Part shown: positions 51,950-61,473 of the stretch, piece by piece
How the letters are laid out: every line of letters starts with the position of its first letter
Numbering within the stretch: the first letter of the stretch is position 1
Assembly (NCBI GenBank): GCA_017538255.1
Contig: JAFYJD010000012.1
Coordinates: 69,714-133,713 of the forward strand
From: Clostridia bacterium
GTDB lineage: Bacteria > Bacillota > Clostridia > Christensenellales > CAG-138
Direction: 5' to 3'
Length of the DNA stretch: 64,000 nt
Position numbers and translations under genes: made by a program
The notes under the pieces: model-generated
What the model saw: the letters and a program-made list of their open reading frames with translations, nothing else
Told to the model about the DNA's origin: nothing
Database searches by the model: none

Positions 51950-54304
51950 CTACAGCCCTATCAAATAGGCTGCTGCCCGCGCCACAAGCGCCGCGACCCA
52001 CGCAAGCGCGCATTGGAAAACAACAACGCCGTATGCCCATCTTCTGCCGAGTTCGCGCCGTATCGAAGCGATCGCGGCAACACAGGGCGTGTAAAGAAGC
52101 GAGAAAACAAGCAGCGCGATCGCGGAAAGGCGTGTCATAACTGTCGAGATATCCTCGCTGTAAAGGATCTCCATCGTGGAAACAACGCTTTCCTTTGCCA
52201 TAAAGCCGCTTATAAGCGATGTGCATATGCGCCAGTCGCCAAGACCTATCGGGCGCATAATCGGTACGAGAAGACCCGCGATCGAAGCAAGCATACTGTC
52301 CTTTGAATCCGAAACAAGGTCAAAATGGAAATCAAAACTTTGAAGCAGCCAAACCACGATCGTAGCGATAAGTATGACGGTGAATGCCTTGGACAGAAAA
52401 TCCTTTGCCTTTTCCCATAGCAGTTGGAGCACGTTTTTGATGCCGGGAAGACGATAGTTGGGAAGTTCCATTACAAACGGCGCAGGCTCGCTCTTAAATA
52501 GAGTGGATCTGAAGAGGAACGCTGCAAGGACAGCCATAAGGATGCCGATAACATACAGCGTTATCATCACGATAGCACGGTGCTTAGGAAAGAACGCCGC
52601 AACGAGGAAAGCGTAGATCGGCAGTTTTGCGCTGCAGCTCATAAACGGCGTCAACAGCACGGTCATTTTGCGGTCGCGTTCGCTCGGCAGAGTTCTTGTC
52701 GCCATAACCGCTGGCACGGTGCATCCGAAGCCTATCAGCATCGGCACTATGCTTCGTCCGGAAAGGCCGATCTTTCGCAGCAATTTATCCATTACAAAAG
52801 CGACACGAGCGATGTAGCCGCTGTCCTCGAGTATCGAAAGAAAGAAGAACAGCGTAATGATTATCGGCAGAAAACTCAATACGCTTCCAACGCCCGCAAA
52901 TATGCCGTCGGTTATGAGCGAGCGTACGGTTTGATTCACATTTGCGGATATCAGCGCACGTGAAACAAGTTCGGACAGCGCGGTGATCCCGTTTTCGAGC
53001 AGCCCCTGAATGAACGATCCGATAAGATCGAACGACAGATAGAACACAAGCCCCATTATGAGTATGAAAGCGGGGATGGCGGTCAGTTTGCCCGTCAACA
53101 CACGGTCTATCTTTTCGCTTCGGATCCGTTCTTTGGTCTCGCGCGGTTTTTTGACGGTTTCCGCACAGACCTTCTTTATGTACGTATAGCGCATATCGGC
53201 GATTGCCGCGCTTCGGTCAAGCTCACGCTCCTTCTCCATTTGCAGTATGATAGACTCGATCATATCCTTTTCGCCGCTATCCAACTGCATCTTGTCGATA
53301 ATCAAATGGTCGCTCTCTATGACCTTGGTAGAGGCAAAGCGAAGGGGAAGTGAAGCGGCTTCGGTATGATCCTCGATAAGGTGGCTAATAGCGTGGATGC
53401 ATCGGTGCACCGCGCCGCCGTTATCGCTGTCGTCGCAAAAATCCTGCTTAAGCGGTGTTTCCTTGTGCAAAGCAACGTGGATCGCGTGGTCAACGAGTTC
53501 GCCTACGCCTTCATTTTTTGCGGCGGAGATTGGGATGACGGGCACGCCGAGAAGCGCTTCCATTCGGTTGATGTCAACGGTTCCGCCGTTATTTCTGAGT
53601 TCATCCATCATATTGAGCGCAACTACCGTCGGAACGCCGAGTTCCAATAACTGCATTGTGAGATACAGATTGCGCTCTATGTTCGTTGCATCGACTATGT
53701 TTATTATGCCGTCTGGCTTATCGAGCAAAATAAAATCTCGGGACACGATCTCCTCGCTGCTATAAGGGGACATTGAATAGATACCTGGAAGATCGGTAAC
53801 GACGGTATTGGGGTAGCCCTTTATCGGACCGTCTTTGCGATCGACGGTAACGCCGGGGAAATTTCCGACGTGCTGATTCGAGCCGGTCAACTGGTTGAAT
53901 AGTGTGGTTTTGCCGCAGTTTTGGTTGCCGATCAACGCAAAACGAAGCGTACCCACATCACGCAGGGAAATATCGTCATCGGACTTATGATGTGATTTTC
54001 CGTACTCGCCGAGGCCGGGATGTGGCGCACTCTTTCTAAGCGGTTTCTTTTGCTTGGATGTTTCCACTCTGGCGGGCTTGTCGACAGGCTCAACGGAAAT
54101 AAGCGCGGCGTCGGACAGACGCAGCGTGAGTTTATAATCGTGAATAAGCAGTTCTACGGGATCGCCCATCGGGGCATATTTTACGATGCATACGAGCGCG
54201 CCGGGGATCATACCCATATCAAGAAAATGCTGACGGAGGGCGCCGCAGCCGCCAACTTCGGTTATCGTGCCGTATTCACCGATATTAAGATCTCTCAGTT
54301 TCAT
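51950..54304 (-). CDS. feoB: FeoA-FeoB fusion, ferrous iron transporter
   Basis: Imports Fe(II) through the membrane, driven or gated by a G-protein domain. In 784 residues: a FeoA SH3-like domain (1-75, KLRDLNIGEYGTITEV to ISVEPV), a basic linker, then a G domain with G1 LIGNQNCGKTTLFNQLTG, G2 near GNFPGVTVDRKDG, G3 DLPGIYSM and G4 ALNMMDE, a helical insert, and a membrane domain of about eight to eleven helices with two Gate-type halves (IVPMLIGFGCTVPAVMATRT, and MSCSAKLPIYAFL). The ATG at 54304 follows GAGGTCAACACT. No separate feoA exists here, so the fusion supplies it. The promoter carries a DtxR-like palindrome. Confidence 0.93.
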   Translation of the reverse strand: MKLRDLNIGEYGTITEVGGCGALRQHFLDMGMIPGALVCIVKYAPMGDPVELLIHDYKLTLRLSDAALISVEPVDKPARVETSKQKKPLRKSAPHPGLGEYGKSHHKSDDDISLRDVGTLRFALIGNQNCGKTTLFNQLTGSNQHVGNFPGVTVDRKDGPIKGYPNTVVTDLPGIYSMSPYSSEEIVSRDFILLDKPDGIINIVDATNIERNLYLTMQLLELGVPTVVALNMMDELRNNGGTVDINRMEALLGVPVIPISAAKNEGVGELVDHAIHVALHKETPLKQDFCDDSDNGGAVHRCIHAISHLIEDHTEAASLPLRFASTKVIESDHLIIDKMQLDSGEKDMIESIILQMEKERELDRSAAIADMRYTYIKKVCAETVKKPRETKERIRSEKIDRVLTGKLTAIPAFILIMGLVFYLSFDLIGSFIQGLLENGITALSELVSRALISANVNQTVRSLITDGIFAGVGSVLSFLPIIITLFFFLSILEDSGYIARVAFVMDKLLRKIGLSGRSIVPMLIGFGCTVPAVMATRTLPSERDRKMTVLLTPFMSCSAKLPIYAFLVAAFFPKHRAIVMITLYVIGILMAVLAAFLFRSTLFKSEPAPFVMELPNYRLPGIKNVLQLLWEKAKDFLSKAFTVILIATIVVWLLQSFDFHFDLVSDSKDSMLASIAGLLVPIMRPIGLGDWRICTSLISGFMAKESVVSTMEILYSEDISTVMTRLSAIALLVFSLLYTPCVAAIASIRRELGRRWAYGVVVFQCALAWVAALVARAAAYLIGL

Positions 54305-54327
54305 AGTGTTGACCTCAAACAAAAATC

Positions 54328-54358
54328 ACCCGCCGATTAGCGCGGGCTAACAGCGGGT
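54328..54358. promoter_or_regulatory. Palindromic hairpin between the phosphatase gene and feoAB; possible DtxR/MntR-like operator
   Basis: Outer arms ACCCGC/GCGGGT (54328-54333, 54353-54358) enclose TTAGC-4-GCTAA (54337-54350). On the minus strand a T-run follows, so it could terminate the upstream transcript; the inner TTAGC...GCTAA also resembles metal-regulator boxes and covers the feoB transcript start. Which role is true is not clear. Confidence 0.5.
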
Positions 54359-54360
54359 AG

Positions 54361-54389
54361 ATGATAGCACATATATTAAGCGTTGTCAA
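54361..54389 (-). promoter_or_regulatory. Promoter of feoAB
   Basis: TTGACA (54389-54384), 17 bases, TATCAT (54366-54361) on the minus strand; transcript start falls inside the palindrome. Confidence 0.8.
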
Positions 54390-54416
54390 CACGGGAAAGT
54401 ATAGTGCCCAAGAAAG

Positions 54417-55220
54417 TCAAATGCCCCAGTACTCCTCGTCGGTCATAAAACGGTTTGCCGAAGGTGATTGCCGTCCTGACGAGTTCTGTCCTCTAAACAG
54501 CATACTGCGGTTTTCCAGCACGCGGGCCGGATTGATCTCAAGCAAAAGATCAGCATAATTGCTTGAGTAATTGAAAGCAACAAACTTTGCAGCGTCGCGC
54601 ATATCTGGCACGCGTGAAAAAGCGTCGTGCGCGTCGCTCGCCGCAAGTTGAACTGCGCCGCTGTCAAGCAGTTCGATCGCGGTGCGGCGGCATGATGAGC
54701 CGAAATCGCCCGTGATGCTTGCTGTATCGAGTTGCAGCGCACAGCCCATATCCACCATATCCATAAGCGGGCGAATACTGTCGTGTGCGAAATAATAACG
54801 CTCGGGATGAGCGATTATCGGTCTTACGCCGCGCCTTATCATCGAGCGAAGGGTATCGCGCAGAAAGCCCGGATCCTCATCAAAAGCACATTCGACGAGC
54901 ATATAGTTTGATCTCGACATATAGACGAGAAGCCCTTTTTCAAGCAGATCGATTGTCGATGATGCGGCATAGACCTCCATACCGCGATGTATATTGAGCC
55001 TTGAATCCGTTGCATCGGAAACAAGCGTCCTTATATTTTTGAACGCACGGTCGAGATCATCGCCCGCGTAGTTGTCAAAACTGCCGGGCACGCAATGCGG
55101 CGTTGCGATTATATCCGTGATCCCTGCCGAGACCGCTATATGTGCCATCTCAAGCGTTGTTTCGATCGAATCCGATCCATCGTCAAGCCCAAATATGATA
55201 TGACAATGAGTATCTATCAT
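54417..55220 (-). CDS. PHP-type tyrosine-protein phosphatase (CpsB/YwqE-like)
   Basis: A 267-residue metal-dependent phosphatase of the PHP superfamily, which removes phosphate from tyrosine kinases and their targets in capsule or exopolysaccharide control. Metal-binding motifs are clear: MIDTHCHIIFGLDDG (2-16), IATPHCVPG (about 49), HRGMEVY (about 80-86), ECAFDE, IIAHPERY and AASDAHDAF. Length and order match CpsB. The start ATG at 55220 has GGAGGCAGA upstream; the longer frame to 55328 has no site. No capsule genes are beside it, so the target is elsewhere. Confidence 0.9.
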   Translation of the reverse strand: MIDTHCHIIFGLDDGSDSIETTLEMAHIAVSAGITDIIATPHCVPGSFDNYAGDDLDRAFKNIRTLVSDATDSRLNIHRGMEVYAASSTIDLLEKGLLVYMSRSNYMLVECAFDEDPGFLRDTLRSMIRRGVRPIIAHPERYYFAHDSIRPLMDMVDMGCALQLDTASITGDFGSSCRRTAIELLDSGAVQLAASDAHDAFSRVPDMRDAAKFVAFNYSSNYADLLLEINPARVLENRSMLFRGQNSSGRQSPSANRFMTDEEYWGI

Positions 55221-55371
55221 TCTGCCTCCAAAGCCGCCCAAATAACCGAGAAATACCGCAACAAAACGGAGAAAGCCATTGGCGGACACATTGTGGTTGA
55301 TTATAACATCATTTTTAGGATTTATCAATGCCCCCGAAAATAAATCGTGTCGTTTTTTGTCCTATTCGGCA

Positions 55372-55400
55372 TTGCCAAGCGTTCATATATGTAGTATAAT
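55372..55400 (+). promoter_or_regulatory. Sigma-A promoter of miaB-mutS-mutL-miaA
   Basis: TTGCCA (55372-55377), 17 bases, TATAAT (55395-55400), about 33 bases before the GTG start of miaB. Confidence 0.75.
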
Positions 55401-55432
55401 GATACGATCAAAATACAAAGGAATCAAGTATT

Positions 55433-56827
55433 GTGAATAACGAACTTCAACATATCTATGAACTCGGTGAAGGCCTTGAAACGCTTGACAGAATTAAGGC
55501 GAGAATAGATGGGCTTAACCTTCGGTATTTTATAGAAACATACGGCTGCCAAATGAATGAGCACGACTCCGAAAAGATAGCGGGTATGCTTGTTCGCGCG
55601 GGCTACACAAAAGCCGAAACCAAGCAGGATGCGGATCTGATCCTTTTCAACACCTGCTGTGTTCGAGAACACGCCGAAAAGCGCACTTTCGGAAATGTCG
55701 GCTTTATAAAAGAACTGAAGCAGATCAACCCTCGCCTTATACTCGGCGTATGCGGCTGTATGATGCAACAAAGAGAGGTCGCTAACAGACTCTTTGCAAG
55801 ATTCCCATTCGTTGACCTTATCTTCGGAACTCACGAACTCAAAAACTTTCCCGCTATGCTCGAAAACTGCCTTGATAAAAAGCGCGTATTTAATGTATCC
55901 GATTCCGACGGTGAAGTGATAGAGGGTCTGCCCGTTGAGCGCAATGCAGGTTTTTCAACTTTTGTGAACATAATGTACGGCTGCAACAATTTCTGCACCT
56001 ACTGCATCGTGCCGTATGTGCGCGGCAGGGAACGGTCAAGAAAACCTGAGGATATCCTTAACGAAGTTCGCTCCGTAGTAGCAGGCGGATACTCCGAGGT
56101 TACGCTGCTCGGGCAGAATGTCAACTCATACAGTTGCGACGGGATGGATTTTCCCCGGCTGCTTACGCTTATCAGCAATGAAGTTCCCGAACTCAAACGC
56201 TTACGCTTTATGACTTCCCATCCGAAGGATCTTTCGCCCGAACTGATCATGGCAATGGCTCAGCTCGATAATGTTTGCAAGCATATACATCTTCCCGTGC
56301 AGTCGGGAAGCGACAGTATCCTCAAAAAGATGAACAGACGCTATACGACGGCGGATTATCTTAAAATAGTTGACGAACTGCGCCAAAATGTTCCTTTTGT
56401 CGAGATAACCACCGACATCATTGTGGGGTTCCCGGGAGAAACCGAAGAAGATTTTCAAGCGACGCTTGATCTTGTCAAAAAGGTCGGATACAGCAACGCA
56501 TACACATTTGCTTACTCTCCGCGCGAGGGTACCGTCGCCGCAAGGATGGAGGATCAAATACCCGATGAAGAGAAAAAGCGCAGGCTAAATAAACTCAATG
56601 CCGTTCTTGCCGAAACTATACCGGAGAACAACGAAAAGTATATCGGCTATTCCGGCGAGATACTCGTTGAAGGAGTCGATCATAGGGGAGAGCCCCTTTT
56701 GTTCGGCAAACTTTCCAATTTCAAAATGGTCTATGTTGAGGGCGACGAAAGCCTTGTCGGCTCGTTTGTAGATATCAAGGTCGACGGCTTCAGATTCAAT
56801 TCGCTCTTTGGGCATATCGCCAATTAA
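55433..56827 (+). CDS. miaB: MiaB, tRNA-2-methylthio-N6-isopentenyladenosine37 methylthiotransferase
   Basis: A radical-SAM enzyme with two Fe-S clusters that adds the methylthio group at A37. The 464 residues show an N-terminal UPF0004 domain with three cysteines (FIETYGCQMNEHDSE, NTCCVREHAE, LGVCGCMMQQ) and the radical-SAM C-x3-C-x2-C motif in YGCNNFCTYCIVPYVRG. LTLLGQNVNSY-like VTLLGQNVNSYSC follows, then PVQSGSDSILKKMNR, and a C-terminal TRAM domain. It starts with GTG and AAAGGA lies before it. It is the first gene of an operon that also has miaA, which makes its substrate, so both tRNA steps are co-expressed with mismatch repair genes. Confidence 0.97.
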   Translation: MNNELQHIYELGEGLETLDRIKARIDGLNLRYFIETYGCQMNEHDSEKIAGMLVRAGYTKAETKQDADLILFNTCCVREHAEKRTFGNVGFIKELKQINPRLILGVCGCMMQQREVANRLFARFPFVDLIFGTHELKNFPAMLENCLDKKRVFNVSDSDGEVIEGLPVERNAGFSTFVNIMYGCNNFCTYCIVPYVRGRERSRKPEDILNEVRSVVAGGYSEVTLLGQNVNSYSCDGMDFPRLLTLISNEVPELKRLRFMTSHPKDLSPELIMAMAQLDNVCKHIHLPVQSGSDSILKKMNRRYTTADYLKIVDELRQNVPFVEITTDIIVGFPGETEEDFQATLDLVKKVGYSNAYTFAYSPREGTVAARMEDQIPDEEKKRRLNKLNAVLAETIPENNEKYIGYSGEILVEGVDHRGEPLLFGKLSNFKMVYVEGDESLVGSFVDIKVDGFRFNSLFGHIAN

Positions 56828-56836
56828 GGGGGATAT

Positions 56837-59473
56837 ATGGCAAGCCTTACTCCGATGATGCGTCAGTATCTCGAACTGAAAGAAAAATACAACGACTGTC
56901 TGCTGTTCTATCGTCTCGGCGACTTTTACGAGATGTTCTTTGACGATGCCGTTACTGGATCTAAGGAACTTGAACTCACCCTGACGGGACGCGATTGCGG
57001 ACTGCCCGAGCGCGCGCCTATGTGCGGCGTGCCTTACCACTCGGTAAATACATATATAACGCGTCTCATAAACAAGGGCTACAAGGTTGCGATATGTGAG
57101 CAGTTGACGGACCCCGCACTTTCAAACGGACTTGTGGAAAGGGATGTCATTCGCGTTATCACTCCGGGCACCGTTATAGAGGAACAGATGCTCGACGAAA
57201 AGGCGAACAACTACATAGCCGCCGTCAATGCCGCAAAGAGCGGCGCCACGCAAAAATATTGTTTTGCCTATTGCGATGTTTCCACGGGTGAGTTCAACTA
57301 TCTGGTAGTTGACGGAAAGAACGCCGCAAGTGAACTCTATAACGAAATTGCGCGTGTTTCACCACGCGAGATGATCTTATCCGCTTCCGTGCTTGAGAAC
57401 GAACTTCTTGCAAAGCGCATAAAAAGTAAGTTTTATGTCGAACAGATTGATGATCGCGTATTCGAGATTTCACGCGCTCAAAAACAAATGATCGAGCATT
57501 TTGGTGTTTCGACGCTGTCTGGCTTCGGCATCCGCGACGGCTCGTTTGATGTTACCTCTCCCGGCGCACTTATGAGTTATCTTGTCGACACCCAAAAGAA
57601 CGCGCTGGCGCATATAAAGCGCATCGGCAGGATCGTATGCAGCGAGTATATGAGTTTGGACGCCGCGACAAGGCATAATCTTGAGATAACCGAACCGATA
57701 CGTTATGACGGGAGCAAAAAGCATACGCTTCTCGGCATTCTCGACAAGACCAGAACTTCGATGGGCGGCAGACTTTTGAGGCGGTGGGTCGAGCATCCGC
57801 TTCAACTTGAAAGCGCGATAAACGAGCGGCTTGACGCCGTCGATTCTATAGTCATATCAAATAACGAACGTGAGGTGCTTGGCGACTGCCTGTCCAAAGT
57901 TTACGATATTGAACGCCTTTCAAGCAGGATCGCATACGGCACAGTAAGTCCGCGCGACTGCCTTGCGCTTATGAACACGCTTTCGATCGTGCCGAACATT
58001 ATTTTGATAACGCTCTGTTTCAAACGCGCAAGAACAAACTTTATAGCCGATAATCTCGACCCGATGGAGTCGCTAGTAAAACTCCTATCGTCAGCGATTT
58101 CGCCCGATGCGCCTATCGCCGTGAAGGACGGAGGCATAATCAGATCCGGCTATAACGCCGAGGTCGATGAACTGCGCGATCTTGCGGAAAACGGCAAAAA
58201 ATGGATCGATGATTTTGAGGCGGCTGAGAAGGAACGCACGGGTATAAAGACGCTTAAAGTCGGTTATAACCGCGTGTTCGGGTACTATATCGAGGTGTCA
58301 AAATCCTTTATCGGCAGCGTTCCTTACGAGTATCAGCGCAAGCAGACGCTTGCCAATGCCGAAAGGTACATCACGCCCCAACTCAAGGATACCGAAGAAA
58401 AACTTTTGAGCGCTAAAGAACGACTTGTTTCGCTTGAATACGAACTGTTTAACGATATACGCGAACAACTTGTTAAGTCTATCGACAAACTCAAAAAGAA
58501 TGCCGAACTCATCTCCGAACTCGACGCTATTTATTCGCTTGCCCGCGTTGCGGCGGCAAACAATTACTGCCGCCCACAGATCAATACACGCGGCAAGATC
58601 AGCATTCAGGACGGCAGGCATCCGGTTGTTGAAGCGAGCGTCAAGGATGCGTTTATCCCGAACTCTACCGAGATGAATATGTCCAACGACCGAGTCATAA
58701 TACTGACTGGACCAAATATGGCAGGCAAGAGCACCTATATGCGGCAAGTCGCTTTGATTACGCTTATGGCACATATAGGCTCGTTCGTTCCCGCAAAGAG
58801 CGCAAACATATGTATAACCGACCGCATATTCACAAGGGTCGGCGCATCCGATAATCTTTCGACCGGTCAGAGCACCTTTATGGTCGAGATGAGCGAGATG
58901 GCAAACATCATCAACAACGCAACAAAGCGCAGTCTTCTGATCCTCGATGAGATAGGTCGCGGCACAAGCACATTTGATGGGCTGAGCATTGCATGGTCGG
59001 TCATAGAGTACATCGCAGATACTTACAAATGCGGCGCAAAGGCGCTTTTTGCTACGCATTATCACGAATTGACCGAACTTGAAGGCAAACTCGACGGCAT
59101 AAAGAACTTCAGGATTTCCGTAAAGGAGATGGGGGATACCATCATATTCCTTCGCAAGATAGTTCGCGGCGGTGCAGACAAAAGTTTCGGCATCCAGGTC
59201 GCCAAACTCGCGGGGCTCCCGGACACGCTCATCGAGCGCGCAAAGAAGATCCTTGAGGAACTCGAATCTTCCGATGTAACCAAAGCAGCTTCGCGTGTTG
59301 CGCCTAACATCGACTCCGAACAGATCAGCCTGCTTGGCGCTTCCGCCGGAACTTCGGATGGCGCAGAAGCTATTGTTGATGATCTCAAAAAAATGGATGT
59401 TGAGCGTATGACTCCAATGGAGGCGCTCGCCAAACTCTATGAAATAAGCACGAGAGCGAAGATGACCAAATGA
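56837..59473 (+). CDS. mutS: MutS, DNA mismatch recognition ATPase
   Basis: Binds mismatches and starts repair. The 878 residues begin TPMMRQYLELKEKYNDC and carry the mismatch-binding Phe-x-Glu as GDFYEMFFDDA. The core and clamp domains follow, then the ATPase with Walker A LTGPNMAGKSTYMRQ (about residues 625-639), and FMVEMSEMANI. Walker B is LLILDEIGRGTSTFDG, and the ATHYHELTELE motif follows. The C-terminal tail is of normal length. Nine bases separate it from miaB, and its stop overlaps the mutL start (ATGA). Confidence 0.97.
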   Translation: MASLTPMMRQYLELKEKYNDCLLFYRLGDFYEMFFDDAVTGSKELELTLTGRDCGLPERAPMCGVPYHSVNTYITRLINKGYKVAICEQLTDPALSNGLVERDVIRVITPGTVIEEQMLDEKANNYIAAVNAAKSGATQKYCFAYCDVSTGEFNYLVVDGKNAASELYNEIARVSPREMILSASVLENELLAKRIKSKFYVEQIDDRVFEISRAQKQMIEHFGVSTLSGFGIRDGSFDVTSPGALMSYLVDTQKNALAHIKRIGRIVCSEYMSLDAATRHNLEITEPIRYDGSKKHTLLGILDKTRTSMGGRLLRRWVEHPLQLESAINERLDAVDSIVISNNEREVLGDCLSKVYDIERLSSRIAYGTVSPRDCLALMNTLSIVPNIILITLCFKRARTNFIADNLDPMESLVKLLSSAISPDAPIAVKDGGIIRSGYNAEVDELRDLAENGKKWIDDFEAAEKERTGIKTLKVGYNRVFGYYIEVSKSFIGSVPYEYQRKQTLANAERYITPQLKDTEEKLLSAKERLVSLEYELFNDIREQLVKSIDKLKKNAELISELDAIYSLARVAAANNYCRPQINTRGKISIQDGRHPVVEASVKDAFIPNSTEMNMSNDRVIILTGPNMAGKSTYMRQVALITLMAHIGSFVPAKSANICITDRIFTRVGASDNLSTGQSTFMVEMSEMANIINNATKRSLLILDEIGRGTSTFDGLSIAWSVIEYIADTYKCGAKALFATHYHELTELEGKLDGIKNFRISVKEMGDTIIFLRKIVRGGADKSFGIQVAKLAGLPDTLIERAKKILEELESSDVTKAASRVAPNIDSEQISLLGASAGTSDGAEAIVDDLKKMDVERMTPMEALAKLYEISTRAKMTK

Positions 59474-61473
59474 AAAGAATTATTGTATTAGAACCGAATA
59501 TCGCAAACAAGATCGCGGCAGGCGAGGTTGTCGAGCGCCCTGCAAGCATCGTTAAGGAATTGATCGAGAACGCTCTTGATTCGGGCGCGACTGCAATTAC
59601 CGTTGAGTTTAGAGGCGGGGGCGTTGACTATATACGCATAACCGACAACGGCTCCGGTATAATTGACGAAGACGTTGAGCGTGCATTTATGCGCCACGCA
59701 ACAAGCAAACTCGCGACAGCCGCCGACCTTGAATGCATCAACAGTTTCGGCTTCAGGGGCGAAGCGCTTGCTTCAATAGCGGCAGTTTCAAAAGTTGTTA
59801 TGCGCACACGCACAGCGGACAGCGATTACGGTACGCTGCTTCGTATCGACGGCGGAAAGGTCATAACACATGAGCCCTGCGCCTGCACACTCGGCACGTC
59901 CATCGAAGTTTCGGATCTGTTCTACAATGTGCCTGCGAGGCTTAAGTTTATAAAGAGCCAACGCGCAGAAGCTGCGATGATAACCGACTATGTTTCCCGG
60001 ATAATGCTCGCAAACCCCGACATATCAATCAAACTTATAAACACAGGCAGTACCGTGCTTCACTCCTACGGCGACGGCGTGCTTTCAAATACGATTTTCT
60101 CCGTATACGGAAGCAGCGTGTTCGCCTCTCTCTATAAGGTCGATTACGATGACGGTTATATTGGCATATCCGGTTATGTTGGCGGTGAACTCATTGCGCG
60201 AAGCAATCGGCTGCAACAGTCCTGTTTTGTCAATCATCGCTACATAAAATCCTCGCTTATAAGCAATGCTGTGCAGCGCGCTTTCCTGACCAGGCTGATG
60301 AATCACAGATTCCCTTTCTTTGTGCTTGATATTCTGATTTCCGGCCGTGAGATCGACGTTAACGTTCATCCGAACAAACTCTCGATTCGCTTCTCGAATG
60401 AGAGCCGAGTCGTATCGGCAGTCGCCAAGGCGATAGGGGACGCGCTGAAGAGCGAGCCGGTTAAGCATGTCGATAAACTCCTCAGCACACACATCCAAAG
60501 CGAACGCACAGAATCCACATCGGCTCCCAAAGCGGCAGCATTGGCAGAAATGGATAAATCGAGTTCCGATTATGTTGCTTACACTCCCGTTCATAAAAAG
60601 CCGGTTATTTCCGAGATAGAGACCGAAGTTCGCGATATCTTCTCAAGCGCAAATTCCGTGAATTGCTCTGACAATATCTCTGAAAAAACAAATTCTGACA
60701 TCACACCGTCGAATTTGCTTTTGCACGACAGCGTCGCCGAAACATTTCCGGCTTTCACGCCCGATTACGGCAAAAACAGGCTGCGTATCGATTCAGCCAA
60801 GCAATCAACCTATGAACAGGGAGCGGATAAGATACCAGTATACAGCGTTTCCGATAAATCCGAAAATAAGGTCAATGTGCCCGCTCCTCAGCAGATAGAA
60901 CTCGATACAGATCAAGCGCGTATAATCGGCGCCGCTTTCGATAGTTATGTCATCGTTCAGCAAGGCGATTCCGTCTATTTCATAGACCAACACGCAGCGC
61001 ACGAGCGCATACTGTATGAAAGACTTATATCGGGCAGTATGAAGTTCGATTCACAGATCCTCGCGCTACCGCTCACGCTTCGGCTCGATCCCGTTTCATA
61101 TGATTGTGTCGTCAGATATACGGAGCGATTCGCCGAGTTCGGATACGTGCTTGAATGCAATGGCGGCGTTATCACGGTATACGAAGTGCCTAGCATCGTA
61201 AACACCTCTGCCGAAAGATTTCTGCTCGATGCGATCGACGCGCTTATGGATTATTCCGACACCGCTGAAGTCGATCTCATCCGCGAGCGCATAATCAAAC
61301 TTTCCTGCAAACGGGCCGTGAAAGCGGGGGATATGCTTGAAGTACGTCAATACAAGGCGATTGTCGACGCGTACGCTACTGGCGAAGTGCCTATGACCTG
61401 TCCGCACGGCCGGCCGGTCATAGTGAAGATTTCGAAGACCGATCTTGAAAAGATGTTCAAAAGGATAGTATGA
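59470..61473 (+). CDS. mutL: MutL, mismatch repair ATPase/endonuclease
   Basis: Couples MutS to later repair steps. The 667 residues have the GHKL ATPase site (IAAGEVVERPASIVKELIENALDSGA; then ITDNGSGI and GFRGEALASIAAV). The C-terminal endonuclease domain has the metal motif read here as DQHAAHERILYERL, with CKRAVKAGDML and the late CPHGRPV (C-P-H-x-R-P), as in nicking MutL proteins. The middle linker (about 345-455) is low in conserved sequence. Start and stop overlap both neighbours by four bases. Confidence 0.96.
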   Translation: MKRIIVLEPNIANKIAAGEVVERPASIVKELIENALDSGATAITVEFRGGGVDYIRITDNGSGIIDEDVERAFMRHATSKLATAADLECINSFGFRGEALASIAAVSKVVMRTRTADSDYGTLLRIDGGKVITHEPCACTLGTSIEVSDLFYNVPARLKFIKSQRAEAAMITDYVSRIMLANPDISIKLINTGSTVLHSYGDGVLSNTIFSVYGSSVFASLYKVDYDDGYIGISGYVGGELIARSNRLQQSCFVNHRYIKSSLISNAVQRAFLTRLMNHRFPFFVLDILISGREIDVNVHPNKLSIRFSNESRVVSAVAKAIGDALKSEPVKHVDKLLSTHIQSERTESTSAPKAAALAEMDKSSSDYVAYTPVHKKPVISEIETEVRDIFSSANSVNCSDNISEKTNSDITPSNLLLHDSVAETFPAFTPDYGKNRLRIDSAKQSTYEQGADKIPVYSVSDKSENKVNVPAPQQIELDTDQARIIGAAFDSYVIVQQGDSVYFIDQHAAHERILYERLISGSMKFDSQILALPLTLRLDPVSYDCVVRYTERFAEFGYVLECNGGVITVYEVPSIVNTSAERFLLDAIDALMDYSDTAEVDLIRERIIKLSCKRAVKAGDMLEVRQYKAIVDAYATGEVPMTCPHGRPVIVKISKTDLEKMFKRIV

